34,253 nt of DNA from Gammaproteobacteria bacterium. Its GTDB lineage: Bacteria; Pseudomonadota; Gammaproteobacteria; Pseudomonadales; Halieaceae. Of the stretch, positions 18,593 through 25,939 are shown in pieces; positions within the stretch are counted from its first letter, which is position 1, and each line of letters begins with the position of its first letter. Location: the NCBI GenBank assembly GCA_024686215.1, contig JAIBDN010000024.1, positions 1 through 34,253 of the forward strand, written 5' to 3'. A program made the position numbers and the translations under genes. A model generated the notes under the pieces. The model was given only the letters and a program-made list of their open reading frames with translations, had not been told where the DNA came from and did not search any database.

Positions 18593-19405
18593 TCACGCTG
18601 CGTCCTGTTCTTCTTGCTGAATGTTACGTTTATGATCCAGTTTGGCCTTGGCAGCTGACAACTGAGCGTAGGCCATGACCGACATGATGGGAAACAGGCT
18701 GGCAAATGCGATGAGGCCGAAGCCGTCAATCAGCGGGTTGCGTCCCGGTACTGTTTCCGAAAGTCCCAGCCCCAGTGCCGCTACCAACGGCACCGTTACC
18801 GTGGATGTGGTTACCCCGCCGGAGTCGTAGGCCAGCGGGATAATCATTTTTGGTGCGAAGGTCGTTTGTATCACCACAATCACGTAGCCACTGATGATGT
18901 ACCAGTGAATCGGGTCCCCGACTACGATGCGGTAGCAACCCAGTGAAATGCCAATAGCGACGCCCAGGGCGACGGATAAGCGCAGCCCCCAGATGCCGAT
19001 GGCACCACCAGATACATCGTTGGCCTTGATGGCCACGGCAATTAGCGCCGGCTCGGCAATAGTGGTGCTGAAGCCGATCAGGAAGGCGAAGATATAGACC
19101 CAGTAATAGTCCACCCACTGTATGTCGGCGATTGTCTCGTGCGCCCCCAGTCCCGACAGGATAAAGCTGGGGTCAGTTAGCTGCCCCGCCATCAGGCGGC
19201 CCAGTGGGAACAGGCACCACTTTAGCCCTAGCAGGAATAACGACAATCCCACCAGTACCCAGGCGAAGCCGGCGAGAATCTCACCCAGATTGGCGGGAAC
19301 CTGTCGCAGTACTGCAAATTGAAAGCCGAAAATTATGGCGGCAATGGGCAGCACGTCGGTGACTGTGTCCAGTGTCACGGCGAAGAGCTCGGCGAGAATA
19401 CTCAT
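18593..19405 (-). CDS. DUF1538 family membrane protein, second subunit
   Basis: An integral inner-membrane protein of 270 aa with about seven hydrophobic segments and a charged C-terminal tail. I chose the ATG at 19405, which overlaps the stop of the first DUF1538 gene (TGATG). A longer frame to 19657 adds about 84 arginine-rich, non-conserved residues that are only an out-of-frame shadow. Two glycine/threonine signatures stand out: [15 protein letters not shown] and [17 protein letters not shown], then [17 protein letters not shown]. All three recur in the neighbouring paralogue, so the two probably form a heterodimer. In some bacteria I recall the two halves being fused. The function is unknown; a transporter is the natural guess. 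Confidence 0.82.
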   Translation of the reverse strand: MSILAELFAVTLDTVTDVLPIAAIIFGFQFAVLRQVPANLGEILAGFAWVLVGLSLFLLGLKWCLFPLGRLMAGQLTDPSFILSGLGAHETIADIQWVDYYWVYIFAFLIGFSTTIAEPALIAVAIKANDVSGGAIGIWGLRLSVALGVAIGISLGCYRIVVGDPIHWYIISGYVIVVIQTTFAPKMIIPLAYDSGGVTTSTVTVPLVAALGLGLSETVPGRNPLIDGFGLIAFASLFPIMSVMAYAQLSAAKAKLDHKRNIQQEEQDAA

Positions 19406-20139
19406 CAGATCAGCATCCCATAGGCCATTACGAAAATCATCGGCGTCAGTGACGCGAACGCAATCAGGCCGAAGCCGTCGATCATCGGGTTGCGCCCGCG
19501 TATGGATGACGCCAGGCCCACGCCCAGGGCGGTGACCAGGGGTACGGTAATGGTGGAAGTGGTTACCCCGCCGGAGTCGTAGGCAATACCGATGATTTCT
19601 TCGGGGGCGAAGAAAGTCATCACCACTACCAGCAGGTAGCCACCGATAATCAGCCACTGTACCGGCCAGCCCTTGAGGATACGGATTACCCCGATCACCA
19701 GTGCCAGGCCTACCGATAAAGCTACGGTGTAGCGCAGACCGTCGGCATAGGATTCTCTGGCGGCTTCTGAGGCTTCAATCATCTTGCCGGTGGCGGCTAC
19801 ATCCGCCGCCTCAGCGGCCACTGCAATCAGCGCCGGTTCCGCCACTGTGGTGCCAAAACCCAGTGAAAAGGCGAACACCAGCAGCCAGAACAGGCTGCCC
19901 TTGCGGGCGAAGGCGGTGGCCATGGATTCCCCGATCGGAAACAATCCCTGCTCCAGCCCGTGGATGAAAAACGTCAGTCCCAGCACCACAAATAGCACGC
20001 CCAGAAGGATTTGGGCGATATTGGGTAGCGGCTGCTGCAGCACGAAAAACTGGAAAAACACGATCACCAGGATGATCGGCATGAGATCGCGCATGCTGCC
20101 CAGCATGGCCAGTAGAAGTTTTTTCAGGGTGTTGGTCAC
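19405..20139 (-). CDS. DUF1538 family membrane protein, first subunit
   Basis: First gene of the DUF1538/PII-like/CBS operon, an integral membrane protein of about 244 aa. The GTG at 20139 is preferred because AAGGGA precedes it by five bases. An ATG at 20163 would add eight residues but has no ribosome site and abuts an inverted repeat. It has the same signatures as its downstream paralogue: [32 protein letters not shown] and [18 protein letters not shown] loop rich in Ala, Glu and Asp separates the first signature from the second half. The small-residue and threonine-rich motifs resemble re-entrant or ion-coordination elements of secondary transporters. That is inference, and no function is established. 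Confidence 0.82.
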   Translation of the reverse strand: MTNTLKKLLLAMLGSMRDLMPIILVIVFFQFFVLQQPLPNIAQILLGVLFVVLGLTFFIHGLEQGLFPIGESMATAFARKGSLFWLLVFAFSLGFGTTVAEPALIAVAAEAADVAATGKMIEASEAARESYADGLRYTVALSVGLALVIGVIRILKGWPVQWLIIGGYLLVVVMTFFAPEEIIGIAYDSGGVTTSTITVPLVTALGVGLASSIRGRNPMIDGFGLIAFASLTPMIFVMAYGMLI

Positions 20140-20163
20140 AGAGGTCCCTTGATGCCAGGCCAT

Positions 20164-20225
20164 CTAGCATAGCAGCTAGTGCCCGGTAGAAGATTGATCT
20201 AAATGAAGTTTTTGTCATAGATCAA
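20164..20225. promoter_or_regulatory. Control region of the DUF1538 operon with inverted repeats and FNR/Anr-like boxes
   Basis: CTAGC-ATAGCA-GCTAG (20164-20179) is a perfect inverted repeat close to the start codons. Further upstream TTGATCT (20194-20200) and AGATCAA (20219-20225) form a 7-bp inverted repeat with an 18-bp spacer. The same bases read as two degenerate FNR/Anr-type boxes: TTGAT-CTAA-ATGAA (one mismatch to TTGAT-N4-ATCAA) and TTGTC-ATAG-ATCAA (two mismatches). Regulation by an FNR/CRP-family protein is possible but not proven. The rest of the gap to 20367 shows no gene. Confidence 0.35.
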
Positions 20226-20367
20226 ACACGGCTTTACGGTGTGTGCGGCAGGTGTCGCTTTACGTGATGGGCCTGGCCTTAACAATTCTTTACCGGTGCG
20301 CGAGGCGCTTTATGCCATTGGCCATGCTAGCCTTTGGCTAAAGGTCGCTTAATTCGGAGCAGAGAAA

Positions 20368-20730
20368 ATGATGAAATACTGCGTTGCTGTAGTTCCTGTG
20401 CTGATTTCATTGGCCGCCTGCACGACTACCGACGAGATTATTATCGATAAGAAAGGTGTCGATATGAGCCACTACGAGGCAGACCTGGCGGACTGTCGCG
20501 GCTATGGTACCGAGGTTAAAACCGGTGAAAAGGGCGCCCGGGGCGCGGCGTCTGGTGCGGTGGTGGGTGGCGCTATAGGCGCTATTGTTGATGGCGCCGA
20601 CGGCGCGGCCCGTGGCGCTGGTGTCGGCGCCGTTACCGGCGGTGCCAAGGGTGTGAGCCAGGGCGAACGACAAGAAATGGACGTAGTTAAGCGTTGCCTG
20701 CGTGGACGCGGCTATCGGGTACTCAATTAA
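20368..20730 (+). CDS. Small glycine-zipper lipoprotein
   Basis: A 120-aa envelope protein. The signal peptide ends in a lipobox L-A-A-C with lipidated Cys18, so it is probably anchored in the outer membrane. A glycine-zipper stretch follows (about residues 57-96, with G-A-V-V-G-G-A-I-G-A-I-V and a second G-A-G-V-G-A-V-T-G-G), then a conserved-looking end with one Cys in V-K-R-C-L-R-G-R-G-Y. Glycine-zipper lipoproteins of this size are common in proteobacteria and are generally linked to envelope integrity, but I cannot assign a precise role. Its stop overlaps the stop of the convergent AsmA gene by four bases (TTAA), leaving no room for a terminator. Confidence 0.85.
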   Translation: MMKYCVAVVPVLISLAACTTTDEIIIDKKGVDMSHYEADLADCRGYGTEVKTGEKGARGAASGAVVGGAIGAIVDGADGAARGAGVGAVTGGAKGVSQGERQEMDVVKRCLRGRGYRVLN

Positions 20731-22580
20731 TCGCCTTTATTGAAGAATTTATTCAGCAATTTACTCGCTTCTTTTTCTACCGTGCGCTTGGCCTCGTTCT
20801 TGGTCAGGTCCGTAATGATGTCTTCGGTATCAACGCCACACCACTTGGCAGGGTCTTCACTGGTGTTGCCTTTACAGGTCACCGGCCAGTCGATGGCGGT
20901 CAGGCGCTTGCTGACCCTGCAGGCGCGATCCAACTGTTCCAGTTCTGGCGTCAGCCTGGCTTTGAAGGTGGTCTTGAAATCCTGGCTGAGCAGGTCCAGG
21001 TTCCCTGAACCACTGAGCTTGACCTGGGCCAGCTCAGCGCTAAGCGGGCTGATTTGTAGTTTACCGTCGTTCAATTGCAAATCTGCCCCCAGGGTTTTGA
21101 AGCTGGTATCGGCGGGAAAGGTGGCGGTGAGGGCCTCCTGGTTGACCAATGCTACCGCCTGGCACAGCATTTTTTCTACACTCATACCCTTGAGTACCGG
21201 CTGTATGGTGGTCAGTTTGATAGGCCCCTTTAGACCCTGGATCAGTTCGTTTGTCGTGCGCCCCTGACCATTGATCTTCCAGTCGAGGCTGGCCGCCCCG
21301 GTAAACAGGGGCTCGGATTCCATAGCCGCCAGTGCACTGGCGATATTCAGTTGCGTCAGCGTGCCTGCGCTCACCAGCCTGGCGCTATTGTGCTTCCCGT
21401 TGAAAGTAGCGGTGAGGTCCAGCTTGCCGCCGTGCAGCTCGCCAGTGAAGGTGCTTACTTTGACCACCCCATCAAGGGCGCGCAGTTTGATCAGCACATC
21501 GGTGACAGTATGCGCATCAAATACCGCTTGTTCGACGCTCAATTGCGCTTTGGTATCGATGAGGCGGATGACATCCAGTGGCAGAGGTTCGTCGCCACTG
21601 GCCGGCGCCGCTTCGCTCTGTGCCTGGGCCGCAGCGTCTGGCCCCGCCAGTGCGAGGAGCGCAGGGTCCAGCAAGTTGAGTTGCAGCACGGTATCAACCT
21701 GCGGGCTTTCAAAGCTGGCATAGCGCAGGGTACCCGCGCCTCTGGTGGGACCCAGTTCGAGTTTGAGTTGCAGGTCGGCAATCTGGCGCGGGGTATCTAT
21801 CTTCCCACTGATTGTGGCATTCAGGGGCTGCGCGGTAGCGCCGCGTATCTGTACCTGCAGATCATCAAGGCTTAATTGCTGGGTCTCCTGGTTGATGCGG
21901 ATAACGCCCTCCATGTCCAGCTCGATTACCTGCTCACCGGGCATGCGCACCTGTGCAGCTATGGGTATAGGTTTTTCCTCCAGATTAAGGCTGCTGGCCT
22001 CGAATTTGATTAACTCGATAACAGTACTTTCGCCGGTTGTGGCATCAATGCTTTCTATCCGGGCATCGGTGACGATGAGCTGCGCTACATTGAGAGCCAG
22101 CGGCACCGCCAGGGCAACTTCGGCGCCAGCGGCATCACCTGCCTGCGTTATTGCCTGGCGCCGCGCCTTGTAGAAAGCATCCAGCTCCCGGTCATTCATC
22201 TTGCTGGTATCAACACCCGGCGGCTGCTCGGCGCTGACCAGTTTGGCGGTCAGGCCATCCACACGGATACTGTCGATTTGCACGTTTCCGGACAGTAGCG
22301 GCATCATCTGCACGCCGATGGACAGAGCTCGCGTATGCACTGCGGCCTCTTCTTCGCCCGGCAGTGTGAGGCTGGCATCTGCCAGGGAGATACCCAGCAC
22401 CGGGAAGAGTGACAGACTGGTGTCACCGCCCACCGTCAGGGTAGCCCCGGTTTGTTCCTGCAACTGCGCCGAGGCAATTGCCAGTACTTTCTCCTCGTCC
22501 AGCAGCAGGGGGACGAGAATACCGGCGGCCACCACCAGTAGCAGGATGATGGCCAGTGGAATAAGGATAAGTCGCGACAT
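20727..22580 (-). CDS. AsmA family protein
   Basis: A large periplasmic protein anchored by an N-terminal membrane helix (about residues 2-26, L-I-L-I-P-L-A-I-I-L-L-L-V-V-A-A-G). AsmA-like proteins are linked to phospholipid transport and outer-membrane assembly through long beta-groove bridges. The start at 22580 has GGAG nine bases upstream and gives 617 aa. Just after the helix the typical L-T-V-G-G-D-T-S-L-S-L-F-P-V-L-G-I-S segment appears, and the C-terminal AsmA domain includes the G-G-K-L-D-L-T-A-T-F and G-S-G-N-L-D-L-L-S motifs. It stands alone as a transcription unit, divergent from the serine hydrolase gene. Confidence 0.88.
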   Translation of the reverse strand: MSRLILIPLAIILLLVVAAGILVPLLLDEEKVLAIASAQLQEQTGATLTVGGDTSLSLFPVLGISLADASLTLPGEEEAAVHTRALSIGVQMMPLLSGNVQIDSIRVDGLTAKLVSAEQPPGVDTSKMNDRELDAFYKARRQAITQAGDAAGAEVALAVPLALNVAQLIVTDARIESIDATTGESTVIELIKFEASSLNLEEKPIPIAAQVRMPGEQVIELDMEGVIRINQETQQLSLDDLQVQIRGATAQPLNATISGKIDTPRQIADLQLKLELGPTRGAGTLRYASFESPQVDTVLQLNLLDPALLALAGPDAAAQAQSEAAPASGDEPLPLDVIRLIDTKAQLSVEQAVFDAHTVTDVLIKLRALDGVVKVSTFTGELHGGKLDLTATFNGKHNSARLVSAGTLTQLNIASALAAMESEPLFTGAASLDWKINGQGRTTNELIQGLKGPIKLTTIQPVLKGMSVEKMLCQAVALVNQEALTATFPADTSFKTLGADLQLNDGKLQISPLSAELAQVKLSGSGNLDLLSQDFKTTFKARLTPELEQLDRACRVSKRLTAIDWPVTCKGNTSEDPAKWCGVDTEDIITDLTKNEAKRTVEKEASKLLNKFFNKGD

Positions 22581-22858
22581 GGGGTGTGCTCCGTGGTGCT
22601 GTTCCAGGTTCGGTGTGCAATGGTAAATATAATAGGGTACTGAAAGAAACTTTGCTGTGCGCAATGTCAGGTTTGTCCCGCCTATCCATCCGGGCGCATC
22701 GTGCCCGAGTATAAATAGTTATACCGTGGCTCTGGTGCCAGTTGTTCAGGAGTTGTACATTCAGGTGCAGGGGCCACACAGGGAGTGCGCAGTAGCGCCC
22801 CGTCTGGTGACCGACAGTGCCAGCACAAAATAAAACGATAAGCAGGAAGCCCCCCGCT
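22581..22858. promoter_or_regulatory. Divergent intergenic region between asmA-like and serine hydrolase genes
   Basis: 278 bp without a convincing gene. It contains a TATAAT at 22628-22633, and two perfect inverted repeats close together: CGGGC-GCATCGT-GCCCG (22691-22707) and GTATAA-ATAG-TTATAC (22709-22724). The second is AT-rich and could be an operator over a promoter for the plus-strand gene. No -35 of good quality could be paired. Confidence 0.35.
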
Positions 22859-24139
22859 ATGAAACTTCGAAAAATGCTCGCTAGAAAACCGCATCTGGAT
22901 GGCCGTATACATCCTGATTTCCGCGGCGTGGAACTGGCCCTGCGCGACCAGCTGCGCAATTATCCTGGCGGCGCGGCTGTCTGTGTTTACCACCGCGGCG
23001 AAGCAGTGGTAGATCTGTGGGGCGGTTGTAGCGATGAGCAGGGTACCCAGTGGCGCAAGGATACAATGGCGCCGAGTTTTTCCACCACCAAAGGCGTCGC
23101 GTCAACGCTGTTACACATTTTTGCTGATCGCGGCCTTATAGACTACGACGCCCGGGTGGCGCAGTACTGGCCGGAGTTCGGTCAGGCGGGCAAAGAGAAC
23201 ATCACCGTAAGGCAGATCCTGTCGCATCAGTCAGGGCTTTATCATATTCGTCAAATGATCGACCATGTGGATCGCATGCTGGACTGGGAGCATATGGTAA
23301 CGGCCATAGAGCAAACCTGGCCGGCACATGAACCCGGCACCCGAACCGGCTATCACGGGCTGACGTTTGGCTTCCTGGTAGGGGAAATTATCCAGAGGGT
23401 GACTGGTGAGAAATTTTCCGACCTGGTGCAGAAAGAAATTGCCAAACCCATGGGGCTGGATGGGTGCTTTATCGGCACCCCGGAGCATGAGCTTCCGCGG
23501 GCAGCGAAGCTCATTTTTCCCGAGTCCACACGGCGCCTGAGTAAAACCTCGCTGGGGAGCCGTCTGGAAGTAAATGCCGCACGGCTGAGTAAGTTGTTGC
23601 AACGCTTAGGCGTTGATTCGGACCTTGCCAGTATATTTGATGCTCTGGCTCCGCGGGGTATCAGTGATTTTGATTTTGGTTCCCCGGAATCTTTGCGGGT
23701 GGCGATACCAGCGGGTAATGGCCTGTTCACTGCCCGATCCCTGGCGAAGATGTATGCCCTGCTGGGCAACGGGGGTGAGCTGGACGGTGTGCGGCTGTTG
23801 GGCGCCCAAACCTTGCGCGAGGCGACCACCCTGCAGAAGCCCACGGGACGGCATTCGGTGATTCCGCTGGATATGCGTTGGCGCCTGGGTTATCACGCAG
23901 TCGTCACGACACGCGGATTCCCGCGACAGGCATTCGGCCATTTCGGATTTGGTGGTTCCGGTGCCTGGGCAGATCCCAGGCGGCAGCTCGCTGTGGCACT
24001 GATCGTCAACAGTGGACTGGGCTCGCCGTTCGGTGATATGCGCACCGCGCGCATCGGCGGCGCGGCCCTGGCCTGTGCTAATGCACGCTCCAGGCCGGCT
24101 GGTTGGCTGTCCCGTCCGGTATTGGGAAGGGCGGGTTGA
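22859..24139 (+). CDS. Serine hydrolase, beta-lactamase/class C (EstB-like) family
   Basis: A penicillin-binding-protein-like esterase or peptidase of 426 aa. The catalytic S-T-T-K tetrad (Ser75, Lys78) follows A-P-S-F, and Tyr165 in T-G-Y-H-G takes the place of the Y-x-N tyrosine. A glycine-rich F-G-F-G-G-S-G-A-W near the C-terminus corresponds to the third motif. I chose the ATG at 22859, after AGGAAG at normal spacing; a longer frame from 22817 has no ribosome site. No clear signal peptide is seen, which is unlike periplasmic beta-lactamases and fits the family VIII esterase type. The substrate is unknown and there is no reason to expect antibiotic resistance. Confidence 0.87.
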   Translation: MKLRKMLARKPHLDGRIHPDFRGVELALRDQLRNYPGGAAVCVYHRGEAVVDLWGGCSDEQGTQWRKDTMAPSFSTTKGVASTLLHIFADRGLIDYDARVAQYWPEFGQAGKENITVRQILSHQSGLYHIRQMIDHVDRMLDWEHMVTAIEQTWPAHEPGTRTGYHGLTFGFLVGEIIQRVTGEKFSDLVQKEIAKPMGLDGCFIGTPEHELPRAAKLIFPESTRRLSKTSLGSRLEVNAARLSKLLQRLGVDSDLASIFDALAPRGISDFDFGSPESLRVAIPAGNGLFTARSLAKMYALLGNGGELDGVRLLGAQTLREATTLQKPTGRHSVIPLDMRWRLGYHAVVTTRGFPRQAFGHFGFGGSGAWADPRRQLAVALIVNSGLGSPFGDMRTARIGGAALACANARSRPAGWLSRPVLGRAG

Positions 24140-24210
24140 GGCGCTGCCAGCCTCTGTTCACTGGTATTTATTACCGCTAAAAGTGCCTGTCCATAGCCCC
24201 ACCACGGAAG

Positions 24211-24216
24211 TATAAT
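24211..24216 (+). promoter_or_regulatory. Candidate -10 element (TATAAT) upstream of the 2OG oxygenase gene
   Basis: A consensus TATAAT lies 25 bases before the ATG at 24241. The matching -35 is weak (TGTCCA at 24188-24193, 17-bp spacer), so strength or regulation cannot be judged. It would give a very short leader. Confidence 0.4.
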
Positions 24217-24240
24217 TCCGGTTTTTGGCAGGCGAAACGT

Positions 24241-25002
24241 ATGAGCAGCAACGGCGCCCAATTCCTTAATCCGGCGATACTGGATAGTGTAGATGCGCTC
24301 GCGTTCCAGACGCGGCAGCCCTACCCGTGGATTAACCCACAACACTTTATTCGCGACGAGCGCTACGGCGAATTACTGGCAACAGTGCCGCCTTTGGAGC
24401 AGTTTCGCGCGTTCTTTGGTAAGCAGCGCAAACATGGCCAGGGCAGTCACGATCGCTATGTGCTCGACTATGAGCGGGGCATGCAGCTGTCCCCGCAATG
24501 GCGCGATTTTGTCGAGGAACTGTGCAGCGATTACTATCGTGATTTTGTGTGTAAATTGCTGGATGTAGCGCATGTGCGCTTTCGCTTTCACTGGCATTTC
24601 ACACCCAATGGTGGGGAAGTGTCTCCGCACTGCGATTCCAAGGGCAAAATCGGCTCGCAAATCTTCTATCTCAATACCGAAGATGATTGGCAGTTAGGCT
24701 GGGGCGGTGAGACGGTGATACTGGACGACAAGGGTCGTATAGAGGCTGATAATGCGCCTGCATTTGAAGATTTTGATGCCGAGTACCCCGCTGATACACG
24801 CGATAATCGCAGCCTGATTTTCGGTCGTCAGGGAAATTCCTGGCACGGCGTGCGGCGCATAAACTGCCCGGAAAACCACTTCCGCAAGGTGTTTATTGTG
24901 GTGTTCGAAGAACACCGCCCAATGCGTATGGTAGCCAAGCAAGCGCGCAGGCTGGTAACCGGTAAACAGTTGGTTACCGACAAAGAGCGCCTGATGTATT
25001 GA
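24241..25002 (+). CDS. 2-oxoglutarate/Fe(II)-dependent oxygenase-like protein
   Basis: A 253-aa protein with the double-stranded beta-helix dioxygenase pattern. The facial triad is His130 and Asp132 in S-P-H-C-D-S-K-G and His202 in S-W-H-G-V-R-R-I. Arg215 in H-F-R-K-V-F-I-V lies where the 2OG-binding Arg is expected. Such enzymes hydroxylate or oxidise small molecules, lipids or proteins; here the substrate is unknown. A sulfotransferase follows after 18 bp in the same frame, so oxygenase then sulfotransferase could hydroxylate and then sulfate one product. This is inference. The pair converges on the acyltransferase cluster at 25940. Confidence 0.83.
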   Translation: MSSNGAQFLNPAILDSVDALAFQTRQPYPWINPQHFIRDERYGELLATVPPLEQFRAFFGKQRKHGQGSHDRYVLDYERGMQLSPQWRDFVEELCSDYYRDFVCKLLDVAHVRFRFHWHFTPNGGEVSPHCDSKGKIGSQIFYLNTEDDWQLGWGGETVILDDKGRIEADNAPAFEDFDAEYPADTRDNRSLIFGRQGNSWHGVRRINCPENHFRKVFIVVFEEHRPMRMVAKQARRLVTGKQLVTDKERLMY

Positions 25003-25020
25003 TGCTCAGGCAGTGTAATT

Positions 25021-25923
25021 TTGTCCTCGGCCACTAGGCAGCCACTGCTCATTCTGGGCGCTCCTCCGCGAGGGGGGAACCACCTGCTGCGCGGTTTATT
25101 GGACCACCACCCACAGCTGCTGCTGCCTCCTGATGAAGATTATTTCATCCGCCACCTGTCGCGCCATCGCCTGCTGCGTTGGCGCGGTATGCTGGCCTCT
25201 GCGTCCGGAGCCCCCGGTTTTTACCGCGAGCTGCAGAAAGACGGTCACCTGGAGCGCATCAATGCTGGACATGGCACTGAGGTATTTGGCACCGAAGATG
25301 CACTGGATCTGGATGCTTACTATCGTCATATCCAGGTTCACCACCAGCGCTGGGACGCGGACAGCCTGGTGCGCAATCACGTGGAGGCGCTAGCCTCAGC
25401 CCTGGGGCACATAGCGGGCGACGAGCGCATGCGGGTGTTTTTTTGTGCTCTGCAACCCAGTAATAGCGACCTCACCCGGGTTAGTGCCCTGCTGGAACGA
25501 TCTTACGATGTACGGGGAATCTTCCTGGTGCGTGACCCCAGGGCGCACCTGGCATCCAAGCTGGTGCGCAATCCCACTCTGAGTCTCCAGCGCTTTTGCC
25601 GGCGGCAGAACCATTACTGGCAAGAAATCGATGATTTTGCAGCTAACGTCGGCCCCGTTATGCGCCTGCGTTTCGAGGATCTGGTAATCGACACCGAACA
25701 GCGGATGCACGAGGTTTGCGATTTTACAGGTATTGATTATCTCCCCGGTGTGCTGGATTACACCCAGGGCGGAGAGAGCAGTCACAGTAATTCCAGCTTC
25801 GCTGCCAATGCCGGTATTGATACCAGTACACTGACGCGTTATCGCGAAACCTTGCCGCTGCAAAGCATGACTTATCTGGAGGAAAACTGCCGCACAGAGT
25901 TATTCTGGCAGCCGCCCACCTGA
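25021..25923 (+). CDS. Sulfotransferase family protein
   Basis: A probable PAPS-dependent sulfotransferase of 300 aa. The 5'-phosphosulfate-binding loop is G-A-P-P-R-G-G-N-H-L-L-R (13-24), a variant of the usual P-R-S-G-T-x-L-L. The 3'-phosphate element is L-V-R-D-P-R-A-H-L-A-S-K with Arg171 and Ser179. R-F-E-D-L-V near 217-222 matches the common Y-E-D-L motif. The start is uncertain: the frame opens right after the TGA of the upstream oxygenase, with no in-frame ATG, and TTG at 25021 (AGG ten bases upstream) is the best candidate. Sulfation of a hydroxylated lipid or glycan is plausible. The acceptor cannot be read from sequence. Confidence 0.82.
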   Translation: MSSATRQPLLILGAPPRGGNHLLRGLLDHHPQLLLPPDEDYFIRHLSRHRLLRWRGMLASASGAPGFYRELQKDGHLERINAGHGTEVFGTEDALDLDAYYRHIQVHHQRWDADSLVRNHVEALASALGHIAGDERMRVFFCALQPSNSDLTRVSALLERSYDVRGIFLVRDPRAHLASKLVRNPTLSLQRFCRRQNHYWQEIDDFAANVGPVMRLRFEDLVIDTEQRMHEVCDFTGIDYLPGVLDYTQGGESSHSNSSFAANAGIDTSTLTRYRETLPLQSMTYLEENCRTELFWQPPT

Positions 25924-25939
25924 TCGGGGCGAGGCCTTT

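Noticed and set aside
19406..19657. N-terminal extension of the second DUF1538 protein (about 84 residues)
   Set aside because: The added part is arginine- and histidine-rich, has no membrane pattern and lies out of frame over the first DUF1538 gene. ATG at 19405 overlapping the upstream stop is the natural start.
22682..22993. A minus-strand 103-codon frame in the asmA/serine hydrolase spacer
   Set aside because: It runs into the start of the serine hydrolase gene on the other strand, and its residues show no pattern.
22859..24139. Antibiotic-resistance beta-lactamase
   Set aside because: S-T-T-K and a tyrosine motif are present, but no signal peptide is seen and Y-H-G replaces Y-x-N. The EstB-like esterase group fits better.
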